A stretch of DNA of 64,000 nt, taken from assembly GCA_012103255.1 (NCBI GenBank), contig WLXD01000006.1, forward strand, positions 124,001 to 188,000, in the 5' to 3' direction. The DNA comes from Acidobacteriota bacterium (GTDB lineage: Bacteria; Acidobacteriota; UBA890; WLXD01). This document shows, piece after piece, positions 51,801 through 60,206 of this stretch. The position numbers and the translations under genes are program-made. Numbering within the stretch: the stretch's first letter is position 1; each line of letters opens with the position of its first letter. The notes beneath the pieces are model-generated. The model ran no database searches. It was not told the origin of the DNA and was given only the letters and a program-made list of their open reading frames with translations.

Positions 51801-52631
51801 TCAGACTGTCGGCTCGGCCGAGGGCAGCAGTCCGGCTCGACCAATGAGTCGCGACGCTACCCGGCGCACTGTGTTCACAGGAATCGCGAACCCCACACCG
51901 GCGTATGCACCGGTCTGGGTGCGTTGCGCCTCTTCAGACACTGCGATCGCGGTGTTGATCCCGATCACTTCGCCGCGAAGGTTCGCGAGCGGCCCGCCGG
52001 AGTTGCCAGGATTGATCGCGGCGTCCGTCTGAATGAAAGGACTCGTCAACGAAAGCGACCGCACCCGGCGATCAAGGGCGCTGACGATGCCGGTGGAAAC
52101 TGTTCCGTTGAGCCGGAACGGCGCTCCCACGGCAACAACCCACTCGCCAACCTCCAGATCGCTTGAATCACCCAGGGCGGCAGCCACGAGTGGCTCTGGC
52201 GACTCGACCTGTAGCACCGCGATATCGACACCGCGATCACCCCCAACGAGGCTGGCAGGCAGCGAGATCCCGGACTCCAGGACCACGTTGATATCGCCGC
52301 CGCCATCGACAACGTGGGCGTTGGTCACCACGTAGCCATCGGATCGAACAACGACGCCCGAACCACTCGAAATCGCGGGGCCGGAACGGCCGCGACCGTC
52401 CGCGTACACCTCGATCACGACGACTGCCGGGCTCAGAACCCGCGCCACCTCGGTCCAGGGCGTCGCACTCGTGCCCACCCTGAGTTGTGGGGCGGGTCCG
52501 CCAAGATCGACCTCTGGCCAGATCGCTCCGTCCGGGGCCACCATGTGACTGCCCACAACGGCGAAGGCGATCAGTGAAAGAACCACCAGGACCGTGCGGC
52601 GCAACAATGTGTCGAAATCGCTAGCGCTCAC
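51801..52631 (-). CDS. Trypsin-like serine protease of the HtrA type, without PDZ domain
   Basis: From GTG 52631 about 276 residues with an N-terminal membrane helix (about 15-33), then a trypsin fold. The catalytic triad is seen as VVTNAHVV (His ~104), RGVDIAVLQV (Asp ~135) and NPGNSGGPLAN (Ser ~210). After the protease domain ends (VGFAIPVNTVRRVASRLI) only about 12 residues remain, so no PDZ domain is present, unlike DegP/DegS. It probably acts in the periplasm in envelope quality control. It is divergent from the efflux operon. Confidence 0.83.
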   Translation of the reverse strand: MSASDFDTLLRRTVLVVLSLIAFAVVGSHMVAPDGAIWPEVDLGGPAPQLRVGTSATPWTEVARVLSPAVVVIEVYADGRGRSGPAISSGSGVVVRSDGYVVTNAHVVDGGGDINVVLESGISLPASLVGGDRGVDIAVLQVESPEPLVAAALGDSSDLEVGEWVVAVGAPFRLNGTVSTGIVSALDRRVRSLSLTSPFIQTDAAINPGNSGGPLANLRGEVIGINTAIAVSEEAQRTQTGAYAGVGFAIPVNTVRRVASRLIGRAGLLPSAEPTV

Positions 52632-52794
52632 AGGGCGAGTGTAGCACGCAGGCCTATGTAGAACTCCGACGGTTGGAGCCGCAGAAACCGAGTACCGGCG
52701 GCACATCTAGGGGCATGGAGGCCTTGACGGCACACCGCTCACCGCGGGCACACGACCACCCACGGCTCCCTACCGCCGAAGACCTCAAACGAGC

Positions 52795-52823
52795 TTGCCG
52801 CGACCCCCTGGCCTCACTAACCT
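52795..52823 (+). promoter_or_regulatory. Putative promoter of the efflux operon
   Basis: TTGCCG (52795-52800) and TAACCT (52818-52823) with a 17-bp spacer lie 53 bp before the adaptor ATG in the 244-bp gap with the divergent protease gene. Both boxes match the consensus only in part. No operator-like palindrome stands out nearby. Confidence 0.32.
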
Positions 52824-52875
52824 CCTACCAGTCGCATCAACTTCGGCTGCGTCTTTCCCCGAATCCGGCCTTCCG

Positions 52876-54159
52876 ATGATCAAGAAACTCGCCATTGCCG
52901 TCGTCGTACTTGCCGTGATCGCGGCGGGCATCTACTCGAACACGAATCGGACGCCCTCAGCGCAGCGCGTCCAGACGGAATCGATCGAGCACCGCGAGTT
53001 GACCGCCAAGGTCTCCGGCTCCGGCCAGATCCGTCCCTTCCGCGAAATCGACATGTCCTCCAACGTCATGGGGCGCGTTGAAGAACTTGCGGTTCAAGAA
53101 GGTGAGGAGGTGTCGACCGGACAGTTCCTGCTCCGGATCGATCCCGTGCGCTACGCGAGCGCGGTCGAACAGGTCCAAGCATCGATCGCCTCCGCGGAAA
53201 CGAGCCTTACCCTGGCCGAGCAGAACCTCCAGTACGCACGCGAGGTGCTGGACCGACGGCAGGGGCTCTACGAGCAGGACCTCCTCTCCGAGGAGGCCTA
53301 CCTCGACGCCCTGCAGAACGTCCGACGCGAAGAGCGCACCGTTCAGCTGCGACAAGGCGAGCTCGATCGGCTCAGCGCACAGCTGAAGCAGTCCGAGCAT
53401 GATCTGGCACAGGTGCTTTTCACCTCTCCCTTGGATGGTGTCATCACGAAGCTGAACATCGAGGAGGGCGAAACGGCGATCACGGGCACGATGAACAACC
53501 CGGGCACCGTGTTGCTGACGATCGCGGACCTCTCGTTCATCGAAGCCGAGATTGAGATCGACGAAACTGACATCGTCGACGTCGCCGTTGGCCAGCCTGC
53601 TGAGGTTCGCATCGACGCCTTCCCGGACGACGTCTTCGCAGCGGAAGTGATCGAGGTCGGGCGCAGTCCGATCAGTGCAGTGCAGAGCACCTCGCAGGCT
53701 GTGAACTTCAAGGTTGTGGTACGCGTTATCGAGCAGGTGCCAGGCGCTCGTCCAGGGCTCTCGTGCACGGCCGACGTGATCACCGCTACCCGCCGCAACG
53801 CCGTCGCTGTGCCCATCCAGTCGCTCATTCTTCGCGAAGTTCGCCTCGACGACGATGGCAACGTAGTCGAACTCGACCCAGTTGCAGAGCTGCTAGCCGA
53901 AGTCGACGGCGAGGCGGCAACGGATCCCGCCGAGCTCGAGGAAATTGAAGGGGCCTTCCTGATGCGCGACGGCGAGGCCAGATTCGCCGCCGTGGAAGTC
54001 GGCATCGCGGGCGAACGACACTTCGAGGTAATCTCAGGTATCGAGGCTGGTGACGAAGTCGTGACGGGACCGTTCGACATTATTCGCTCTCTTGCCTCTG
54101 GCGACCGCATCGAGAAAACCGGCGCATCGGGTCGAGCCGGCAACAGTGAAGCCGAATAG
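52876..54159 (+). CDS. Periplasmic adaptor protein, HlyD/MacA (RND/ABC efflux) family
   Basis: A 427-residue membrane-fusion protein that links inner-membrane pump to outer-membrane channel. It has an N-terminal membrane helix (about 4-20), the lipoyl-type half motifs [16 protein letters not shown] near 51 and [20 protein letters not shown] near 70-89, a coiled-coil hairpin (about 100-200), and beta-barrel and membrane-proximal domains after [18 protein letters not shown] near 180. An acidic insert (about 330-360) is unusual. ATG 52876 is used; the frame opens earlier but without a sensible N terminus. First gene of a five-gene efflux operon. Confidence 0.9.
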   Translation: MIKKLAIAVVVLAVIAAGIYSNTNRTPSAQRVQTESIEHRELTAKVSGSGQIRPFREIDMSSNVMGRVEELAVQEGEEVSTGQFLLRIDPVRYASAVEQVQASIASAETSLTLAEQNLQYAREVLDRRQGLYEQDLLSEEAYLDALQNVRREERTVQLRQGELDRLSAQLKQSEHDLAQVLFTSPLDGVITKLNIEEGETAITGTMNNPGTVLLTIADLSFIEAEIEIDETDIVDVAVGQPAEVRIDAFPDDVFAAEVIEVGRSPISAVQSTSQAVNFKVVVRVIEQVPGARPGLSCTADVITATRRNAVAVPIQSLILREVRLDDDGNVVELDPVAELLAEVDGEAATDPAELEEIEGAFLMRDGEARFAAVEVGIAGERHFEVISGIEAGDEVVTGPFDIIRSLASGDRIEKTGASGRAGNSEAE

Positions 54160-54166
54160 GCAAGTA

Positions 54167-54922
54167 ATGAACGAAACTACAGCGGTGCCAACGGCTCCCA
54201 GCGGCGAGCCCATCATCAAGATTCGCGACCTCAAGAAGATCTATGACATGGGGCGCGTGAAGGTCGAGGCTCTCGCGGGCATCGACCTGGACATTCATCG
54301 GAACGAGTTCATCGCGATCATGGGTCCCTCCGGATCCGGGAAGTCGACGTTGATGAACCTGCTCGGGTGCCTCGACACGCCAACCGAAGGCAACTACACG
54401 CTCAGCTCACACGAGGTCTCGGCCCTCGACGACAATGAGCTCGCCGAAGTTCGGAATCGCGAGATCGGATTCGTGTTCCAAACCTTCAACCTGCTCCCGC
54501 GCGCCACGTCGCTACACAACGTCGAACTGCCGCTAATCTACGCCGGCGTATCCGGGCGCGAGCGGAAAAAGCGCGCACTCGAAGCGCTGGACATCGTTGG
54601 CCTCGCGGAGCGCTCCGATCACCGTCCGAACGAGCTTTCAGGTGGTCAGCGACAACGTGTTGCGATCGCGCGAGCACTGGTCAACAAGCCGGCTATTTTG
54701 CTGGCCGATGAGCCAACGGGGAATCTGGACTCGAAGACGTCGCTGGAGGTCATGGATCTTTTCATTCGACTCCACGACCAGGGCCAGACGGTGATTATCG
54801 TCACCCATGAGCCTGACATCGCCGAGTACGCGCACCGCGTTGTGACTTTCCTCGACGGCCGGATCGAGTCGGACGTACGGCAGGCTGCCAAGCGACTCGA
54901 CACCGAGGCCGTGCCGGGCTGA
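54167..54922 (+). CDS. ABC transporter ATPase, MacB/LolD type
   Basis: A 251-residue ATPase with Walker [10 protein letters not shown] near residue 53, Q-loop FVFQTFNLL near 98, signature LSGGQRQR near 158, Walker [14 protein letters not shown] near 178-190 and the switch His in VTHEPD. The sequence after the core resembles LolD/MacB ATPase domains, here free rather than fused to a permease. ATG 54167 lies 7 nt after the adaptor stop and the open frame before it overlaps the adaptor gene. Two permease genes follow. Confidence 0.94.
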   Translation: MNETTAVPTAPSGEPIIKIRDLKKIYDMGRVKVEALAGIDLDIHRNEFIAIMGPSGSGKSTLMNLLGCLDTPTEGNYTLSSHEVSALDDNELAEVRNREIGFVFQTFNLLPRATSLHNVELPLIYAGVSGRERKKRALEALDIVGLAERSDHRPNELSGGQRQRVAIARALVNKPAILLADEPTGNLDSKTSLEVMDLFIRLHDQGQTVIIVTHEPDIAEYAHRVVTFLDGRIESDVRQAAKRLDTEAVPG

Positions 54923-56169
54923 TGGCCGGGCCGGGCCGCGGTGTCGGACTGGCCGAGGGCGTTTTTATCGCCCTCGATGCGATCTGGGCGAACAAGCTTC
55001 GCTCATTCCTCACCGTGCTCGGGAACGTCATCGCGATCAGTTCGATCATCCTCGTGGTCACGATCATCCAGGGTGTGAATGCGGAGGTCACCAAGATTTT
55101 CACCGCCGAGGGCGCAGACATCTTCACCGTCCGCCGCGAGAGCCTGGTGTTCTCGCAGGAGGAAGCGATGGCGATGCGTAGTCGGCCGCGGCTAACTCGC
55201 GAAGACGCGCGCTTCTTACGCGAGACGGGAACAGCCTTCGAAGCCGTCGTCGAATCCGCTGATGGCAGCGGCCGCGTTGAATACGGCAACGAGTCGCTCG
55301 GCGGCGTAGCGATCGAGGGACGCTCCTGGGAATGGGGCCTCATCGACGGAAACGGCCTCGAGGCGGGGCGCTACTTCTCGCCCCTCGAGACGAACAGGGC
55401 GCGACCGGTCGCACTGATCGGCATCGACGTCGCATCGGAACTGTTCCCTGGCGCCGATCCTGAATCGGCCATCGGGCGTCGCATCCGCGTCCACAGCCTC
55501 CACTACGAAGTTGTAGGTGTGATGAAGACACGAGGCTCCTCGTTCGGTTTCAGCCGGGACGAAGTGGTCGTGGTACCGATTCGGATGTTCCAGCGCATGT
55601 TCGGTTCGCGCAACAGCTTGTCCTTCTCGATCAAGCCGCGCGGCCCGGAATTCGTTCAACCCGCTATGGATGAGGCACGCACGCTGATGCGGATCCGCCA
55701 CCGCCTGCGGCCGGCCGACGAGGACGACTTCGGCATCAGTGACTCCTCGACCTTCCTCGACCTCTACAACCAGTTCACGGCCGGGATATTCGGCGCGCTC
55801 GTCGGAATCGTCGCAATGGCCCTGGTCGTCGGTGGCATCGTGATCATGAACATCATGCTCATGGTGGTCACCGAGCGGACACGGGAAGTGGGAATTCGCA
55901 AAGCTGTGGGCGCCACCTACAACCAGGTCCTGTGGCAATTCCTGGTGGAGGCGGTGACACTGTCCGTTTTTGGCGGTGCCGTCGGGATCACGCTCGGCTA
56001 TCTCGCGGCAGCGGCAATCGCGGCCTTCACGCCGCTGCCCTTCGTCCTCGCCACCTGGTCGATCGTCGCGGCGCTCGTCACCGTCATCGGGGTCGGAGTG
56101 GTGTTCGGGATCTATCCCGCCAGTCGCGCCGCGAAGCTCGACCCAATCACCGCGCTGGGGTACGAGTAG
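54922..56169 (+). CDS. ABC transporter permease, MacB/FtsX type (first)
   Basis: A 415-residue permease: one N-terminal helix (about 32-52), a large periplasmic MacB-type core domain (about 55-270), then three C-terminal helices. Diagnostic block: VTERTREVGIRKAVGATYNQVLWQFLVEA split here as VTERTREVGIRKAVGA near residue 318 and QFLVEAVTLSVFGG near 345. Its start overlaps the ATPase stop (TGATG). Its periplasmic domain differs from the second permease, so a heterodimer is likely. Confidence 0.92.
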   Translation: MAGPGRGVGLAEGVFIALDAIWANKLRSFLTVLGNVIAISSIILVVTIIQGVNAEVTKIFTAEGADIFTVRRESLVFSQEEAMAMRSRPRLTREDARFLRETGTAFEAVVESADGSGRVEYGNESLGGVAIEGRSWEWGLIDGNGLEAGRYFSPLETNRARPVALIGIDVASELFPGADPESAIGRRIRVHSLHYEVVGVMKTRGSSFGFSRDEVVVVPIRMFQRMFGSRNSLSFSIKPRGPEFVQPAMDEARTLMRIRHRLRPADEDDFGISDSSTFLDLYNQFTAGIFGALVGIVAMALVVGGIVIMNIMLMVVTERTREVGIRKAVGATYNQVLWQFLVEAVTLSVFGGAVGITLGYLAAAAIAAFTPLPFVLATWSIVAALVTVIGVGVVFGIYPASRAAKLDPITALGYE

Positions 56170-56172
56170 TCC

Positions 56173-57426
56173 ATGCGATCTCTGGTTCTCACTGAAGTCT
56201 TGAAGATGGCGTGGAACTCGCTGCGGGCGCACAAGATGCGTTCGCTGCTCACGGTCCTCGGCATCGTGATCGGCATCATGATGGTCGTCGGCATGACGAG
56301 CTTGATCCGGGGCTTCGATAAGTCCATCACAGGCCAGATCGAGAGCATGGGCTCGGACACTCTTTACCTGGTTAAGTGGAGTGGCACGGGCGTGTTGGCG
56401 GGCGGTGATCTGCGGGAGTTGCTAGCCCGGCCGGATATCGACGACCGTGACGCGGAGGCTATCGAGCGACTCAGCGAAACTGTCGGCGGCGTGTCCGTGA
56501 TGTACGGGGCGAGCTTCCCACCCGCCATCGGGGCGCTCTCATATCGCGGCGAACGGTCCAATCAAACCCAGGTCATGGGCGTCGCACCTGCGTTCCTCGA
56601 TGCAGGAGACATGGAACTTGATTTGGGCAGATTCGTAACTTCTATCGACGTTCGGAACCGTTCGGACGTCGTAGTCATAGGGAACGGCGTTCGCAAGGCG
56701 CTGTTTCCTACGATCGATCCCATCAATCGCCGCATCAGAATCAACGGCCGGGAGTATCGCGTGGTCGGTACGATCAAGGAACGCGCCGCCGCCAGCATGC
56801 TGGGCGACCAGGCCGACAATTTCGCGATCGTACCGTCAGGCAATTTCCGTAAGCTCTTTGGAGCCCGCCCGGACGCCATGATCATCCTGCGGGCCAAGAA
56901 CGGAATCCCCGTCGAGGACATGCAACGCGACGTCGAGGGGATCATGCGCGCCCGCCATGGGCTGCGGGCCGACCAGCCGTCGGACTTCGAGCTCAGCTCG
57001 CAAGAAACGCTTCTCGAGTTGTGGAACAACCTGACGCAGTACTTCTTTCTGACCCTGGTGGCCCTGTCCTCCGTCGCCCTGATGGTGGGCGGAATCGGCG
57101 TGATGGCGATCATGCTGGTGTCCGTCACCGAGCGAACTCGCGAGATCGGCATCCGCAAGGCTCTCGGTGCGCGGAGCAGCGACGTACTTATTCAGTTCCT
57201 GGCCGAAGCCGTTGTTCTCGCCGCTGTCGGGGGCCTCATGGGCGCCGGCGTCGGCGCCTCCGTGGGGTGGATTGCCCACAAGGCAACCGGCTTCCCCATC
57301 TCCCTTCCCTGGTGGTCATTCGCGATTGCAGTGGGCACGTCATCCTTGATCGGGATCGTGTCCGGAATCTATCCTGCTAACCGGGCTGCACGCCTCGATC
57401 CCGTCGAAGCGCTTAGATACGAATGA
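56173..57426 (+). CDS. ABC transporter permease, MacB/FtsX type (second)
   Basis: A 417-residue paralogue of the previous permease, in the same order: N-terminal helix (about 24-44), periplasmic domain (about 48-285) and three C-terminal helices with VTERTREIGIRKALGARSSD near 318 and QFLAEAVVLAAVGG near 345. It begins 3 nt after the first permease. The two likely pair with the single ATPase to form a heterodimeric pump. The C-terminal end SGIYPANRAARLDPVEALRYE is the usual family tail. Confidence 0.92.
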   Translation: MRSLVLTEVLKMAWNSLRAHKMRSLLTVLGIVIGIMMVVGMTSLIRGFDKSITGQIESMGSDTLYLVKWSGTGVLAGGDLRELLARPDIDDRDAEAIERLSETVGGVSVMYGASFPPAIGALSYRGERSNQTQVMGVAPAFLDAGDMELDLGRFVTSIDVRNRSDVVVIGNGVRKALFPTIDPINRRIRINGREYRVVGTIKERAAASMLGDQADNFAIVPSGNFRKLFGARPDAMIILRAKNGIPVEDMQRDVEGIMRARHGLRADQPSDFELSSQETLLELWNNLTQYFFLTLVALSSVALMVGGIGVMAIMLVSVTERTREIGIRKALGARSSDVLIQFLAEAVVLAAVGGLMGAGVGASVGWIAHKATGFPISLPWWSFAIAVGTSSLIGIVSGIYPANRAARLDPVEALRYE

Positions 57427-57562
57427 GCGGCTCCAATTCGTGCGAAACTCTGGCGGTGGGCGACCGTCTTCTGGATATACCGAAGGTGGCCTCGTGCGCC
57501 TGAAAGCGAACGCGATCCGATTTCCCTTGGGCGGGGGGATTCGATACGTAGAGAGGAACTGC

Positions 57563-59185
57563 ATGCGGAATCTGCTGGTGGCCGGGTGTATTGCATCCAT
57601 GGCCCTCGTTTCCCCACTTCACGCCCAGGAGCCTCAGACGACAGAGGTCTCCAGCAATCTCGTGGCGGACGGCCGTCCGGAATTCGAACTCACCCTGTTC
57701 GACGCCGTCGAGATGGCCATGCGCTACAACCTCCAGGTGAGGCTGAACAAGCTGACGCCGGAGTCATCGTACGAGAACATCAACGCGAACCGCGCGCAGT
57801 TCGACCCGACGTTGGTGTTCGACATACCGAGCGCATTCAGCCGCCGAACGTCACAGGGCACCTCTTCGCTTGATGGCGGTGACGTGGTCGAGCAGGAGAA
57901 CCTGAATGGTGGCTTCACGTTCCGCGACAAACTCGAGTTCGGTACCGACTGGTCCGTCAGTTGGACTGGTGGCCGCAGCTTTAGCACCAACGCCTTCAGC
58001 AGCTTCAACCCGAACTTCAGTTCGTCGGTAAACCTGACGTTCTCGCAACCGTTGATGCGCGGATTCGGACGCGAAGTCCAGACGGCCTCGATCGTGATCG
58101 CACAGAACAATTACGAGATCAGTCGCGAACAGTTCAGGCAACAGGTCTGGACAACCGCGCGCCAGGTCTACCGTGCGTACTGGGCGCTCGTCTTCGCCGA
58201 GTCCAATCTCGAGACGCAGGTTCTCGCGCTCGACCTGGCCCGTGAACAGTTCGACCGCAACCGTATCCAGGTTGAAATCGGTACGCTGGCGCCGATCGAA
58301 ACGATCCAGGCAGAGCAACAAGTGGCCTCCGCCGAGCTGTCGGTAACGAGCGCCCAGCAGACCCTGGACGACGCCGAGGACGACCTCAAACGGCTGATCA
58401 ATATCGGTGCGGCGACAGTCACCGGATGGGACGTCAACCTGGTTCCCACCACCGACCCGCCACTCGACATTTCCGACGTTGATGTCGAGGACGCCATCCG
58501 CATCGCACTCGACAATGATCCAACGCTCCGACAGGAGAGTTTCCGACTCGACTCGCAGTCTTTGAACCTCAAGACTGCTGAAGATGCGATGAAGCCCCAG
58601 CTGAACCTCTCGGGTTCTCTGAACCTGAGCGGAAACGGTGGTGATTTCATCATTCGCGGCGGCGGATTCGGATCTACGGACGTTGTCGAGATCCAGGAAG
58701 GCGGATTCAACGACGCCCTGCGCAACATGATGTCCGGTGACTTCCGTAACTGGCAGGTCGGTCTGCAGTTACAGATCCCGATCAACAACTGGGGTGCGAA
58801 AGCCCAGTATGCGCAGGCGATGATCACCGAGCGACAGATCGCTACCCGCATGGCGGATCGCGAACAGCAGCTGCGCGTCGACGTCACGAAGGCCGCCCGT
58901 CAGGTGACCAGTGGCGCGCGCCAGGTTGCCCAGGCCCGCACCGCCCGCGAACTCGCGCAGCGCCAGCTGGACGCAGAACAGCGCAAGTTCGCAGTCGGGA
59001 CGACGACCAACTTCGAGGTCCTCCGCTTCCAGCGTGATCTCGTGGACGCGCAGAATACGGAACTGCTCCGGATTCTCGACTACGTCAACTCGCTCGCCGA
59101 CCTCGAACAACTCAAGGGCACGCTCTTGCAGTCCCTCGGCGTGTCGATCGGCGTCGCGGGCGTTGGCCAGGGCGCTCAGCAGTAG
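57563..59185 (+). CDS. Outer-membrane efflux channel, TolC family
   Basis: A 540-residue protein with signal peptide (about residues 1-20, cleavage after SPLHAQ). Two repeats of the outer-membrane efflux protein fold are seen: the helical barrels QQVWTTARQVYRAYWALVFA (about 192-211) and EQQLRVDVTKAARQVTSGARQ (~432-452), with NFEVLRFQRDLVDAQNTE near 477. ATG 57563 follows GAGAGG; the frame opens earlier but without a signal peptide. It completes the adaptor-ATPase-permease-channel operon, 137 nt after the second permease. Confidence 0.9.
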   Translation: MRNLLVAGCIASMALVSPLHAQEPQTTEVSSNLVADGRPEFELTLFDAVEMAMRYNLQVRLNKLTPESSYENINANRAQFDPTLVFDIPSAFSRRTSQGTSSLDGGDVVEQENLNGGFTFRDKLEFGTDWSVSWTGGRSFSTNAFSSFNPNFSSSVNLTFSQPLMRGFGREVQTASIVIAQNNYEISREQFRQQVWTTARQVYRAYWALVFAESNLETQVLALDLAREQFDRNRIQVEIGTLAPIETIQAEQQVASAELSVTSAQQTLDDAEDDLKRLINIGAATVTGWDVNLVPTTDPPLDISDVDVEDAIRIALDNDPTLRQESFRLDSQSLNLKTAEDAMKPQLNLSGSLNLSGNGGDFIIRGGGFGSTDVVEIQEGGFNDALRNMMSGDFRNWQVGLQLQIPINNWGAKAQYAQAMITERQIATRMADREQQLRVDVTKAARQVTSGARQVAQARTARELAQRQLDAEQRKFAVGTTTNFEVLRFQRDLVDAQNTELLRILDYVNSLADLEQLKGTLLQSLGVSIGVAGVGQGAQQ

Positions 59186-59202
59186 TTTCGCTGCGGCTGT
59201 GT

Positions 59203-59221
59203 AGCGGGCACGGAGCCCGCT
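59203..59221 (+). other. Hairpin between the TolC-like gene and the next lipoprotein gene
   Basis: AGCGGGC (59203-59209) pairs with GCCCGCT (59215-59221), loop ACGGA, ending right before the ATG at 59222. With no T run it is unlikely to be a strong terminator; it could hide the start or attenuate transcription from the efflux operon. Confidence 0.4.
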
Positions 59222-59233
59222 ATGCTTTGCCGC

Positions 59234-60178
59234 ATGAGCTCTCGCAAATACCGGCACCGCCCGAAGCCGCCACGGTTGCGTGGGGTGGCCACACTGCTCG
59301 TTGCCCTGACAGTGGCGGGCTGCGGCCAGGAGACGCCCGGCGAAACCGCCGCTCCCCCCGCCGGGCCGGTCAGTGTCGTGTTCCTGGCCCCGGCTGCGGA
59401 GACCGGTCTCGACGCCGAGGCGGCGGCAGCGCTCGCCTGGCTGCGGTCACGGAACGACTTCGACACGTCGTTCGTTCAGCTTGCGGACCTCGCCAACGCT
59501 TCTCCGTCACCGGCCAGCGTGCTGTGGTGGCATCACGCCGCGGCAGGGCCGCTGCCCTCAGCCGCCCTTGCGGAAGCAGCCCTAGAGACAGTCCGAGCAC
59601 ATCTGAGCACGGGTGGCGCGCTCATGCTTTCGCTGCTGGCAAGTCCCTGGGTAGTTCCACTCGGCCTCGAGACAGTCGGTCCGAACGAGGTCGGCCTGCA
59701 GCCGGGCACGCACTGGGCGCGCTGGGGTCCTGACGACGATCGCATCCTGGCTGGGATGCAGAGCTACCGTGGCCATCCCCTGTTACGCCCCCACTGGGGC
59801 ACGATCCTGTCGACCTGGATGCGACCGAGCGAAGTCTACGCAAGCGCGGCCTGGACCAACGACATCTGGCCAGCCAACGGGAAGGTCGTAGCCATCGGAC
59901 GGCGATATATCGGGCTCGACCCGGACCGCCGCACCGTCGTCGAGTACGACGCCAGTGCCGCACGATCCGGTCACGTTCTGGCCATCGGCGAAGGCCTCTA
60001 CTTCGCCGACGAGGACAACCCGAATCGAGCCCACGCGGAGTCCTTGGCCGCCGACGCACTCGGCTACCTGGGAGGACACATGCCTCCTGCGCCGGCTGGC
60101 TCACGTATCGCCACACATGGAGCCCCCGCGCTCATGAGCGGCCAAGACCGGGGACGACGGCGCCGAAGAGCTTCCTGA
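59234..60178 (+). CDS. Lipoprotein with a catalase-like/glutamine-amidotransferase-type fold, possible N-terminal part of the next gene
   Basis: About 314 residues from ATG 59234 (an in-frame ATG at 59222 adds four). Signal peptide with lipobox LTVAGC (Cys ~30). The body (VVFLAPAAETGLD, RAHLSTGGALMLSLLASPWVVPLGL, IAIGEGLYFAD-like) looks like an alpha/beta domain of the ThuA/glutamine-amidotransferase type: a G-x-x-L-M-x-S-L core and short strands. The label is tentative. The frame ends in an Arg-rich tail (RGRRRRRAS) that looks out of frame, while the next frame carries an acidic linker; a frameshift may separate one gene into two. Confidence 0.55.
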   Translation: MSSRKYRHRPKPPRLRGVATLLVALTVAGCGQETPGETAAPPAGPVSVVFLAPAAETGLDAEAAAALAWLRSRNDFDTSFVQLADLANASPSPASVLWWHHAAAGPLPSAALAEAALETVRAHLSTGGALMLSLLASPWVVPLGLETVGPNEVGLQPGTHWARWGPDDDRILAGMQSYRGHPLLRPHWGTILSTWMRPSEVYASAAWTNDIWPANGKVVAIGRRYIGLDPDRRTVVEYDASAARSGHVLAIGEGLYFADEDNPNRAHAESLAADALGYLGGHMPPAPAGSRIATHGAPALMSGQDRGRRRRRAS

Positions 60179-60206
60179 GCCTCCTGGAGGCCCAGACGCG
60201 ACTCCT

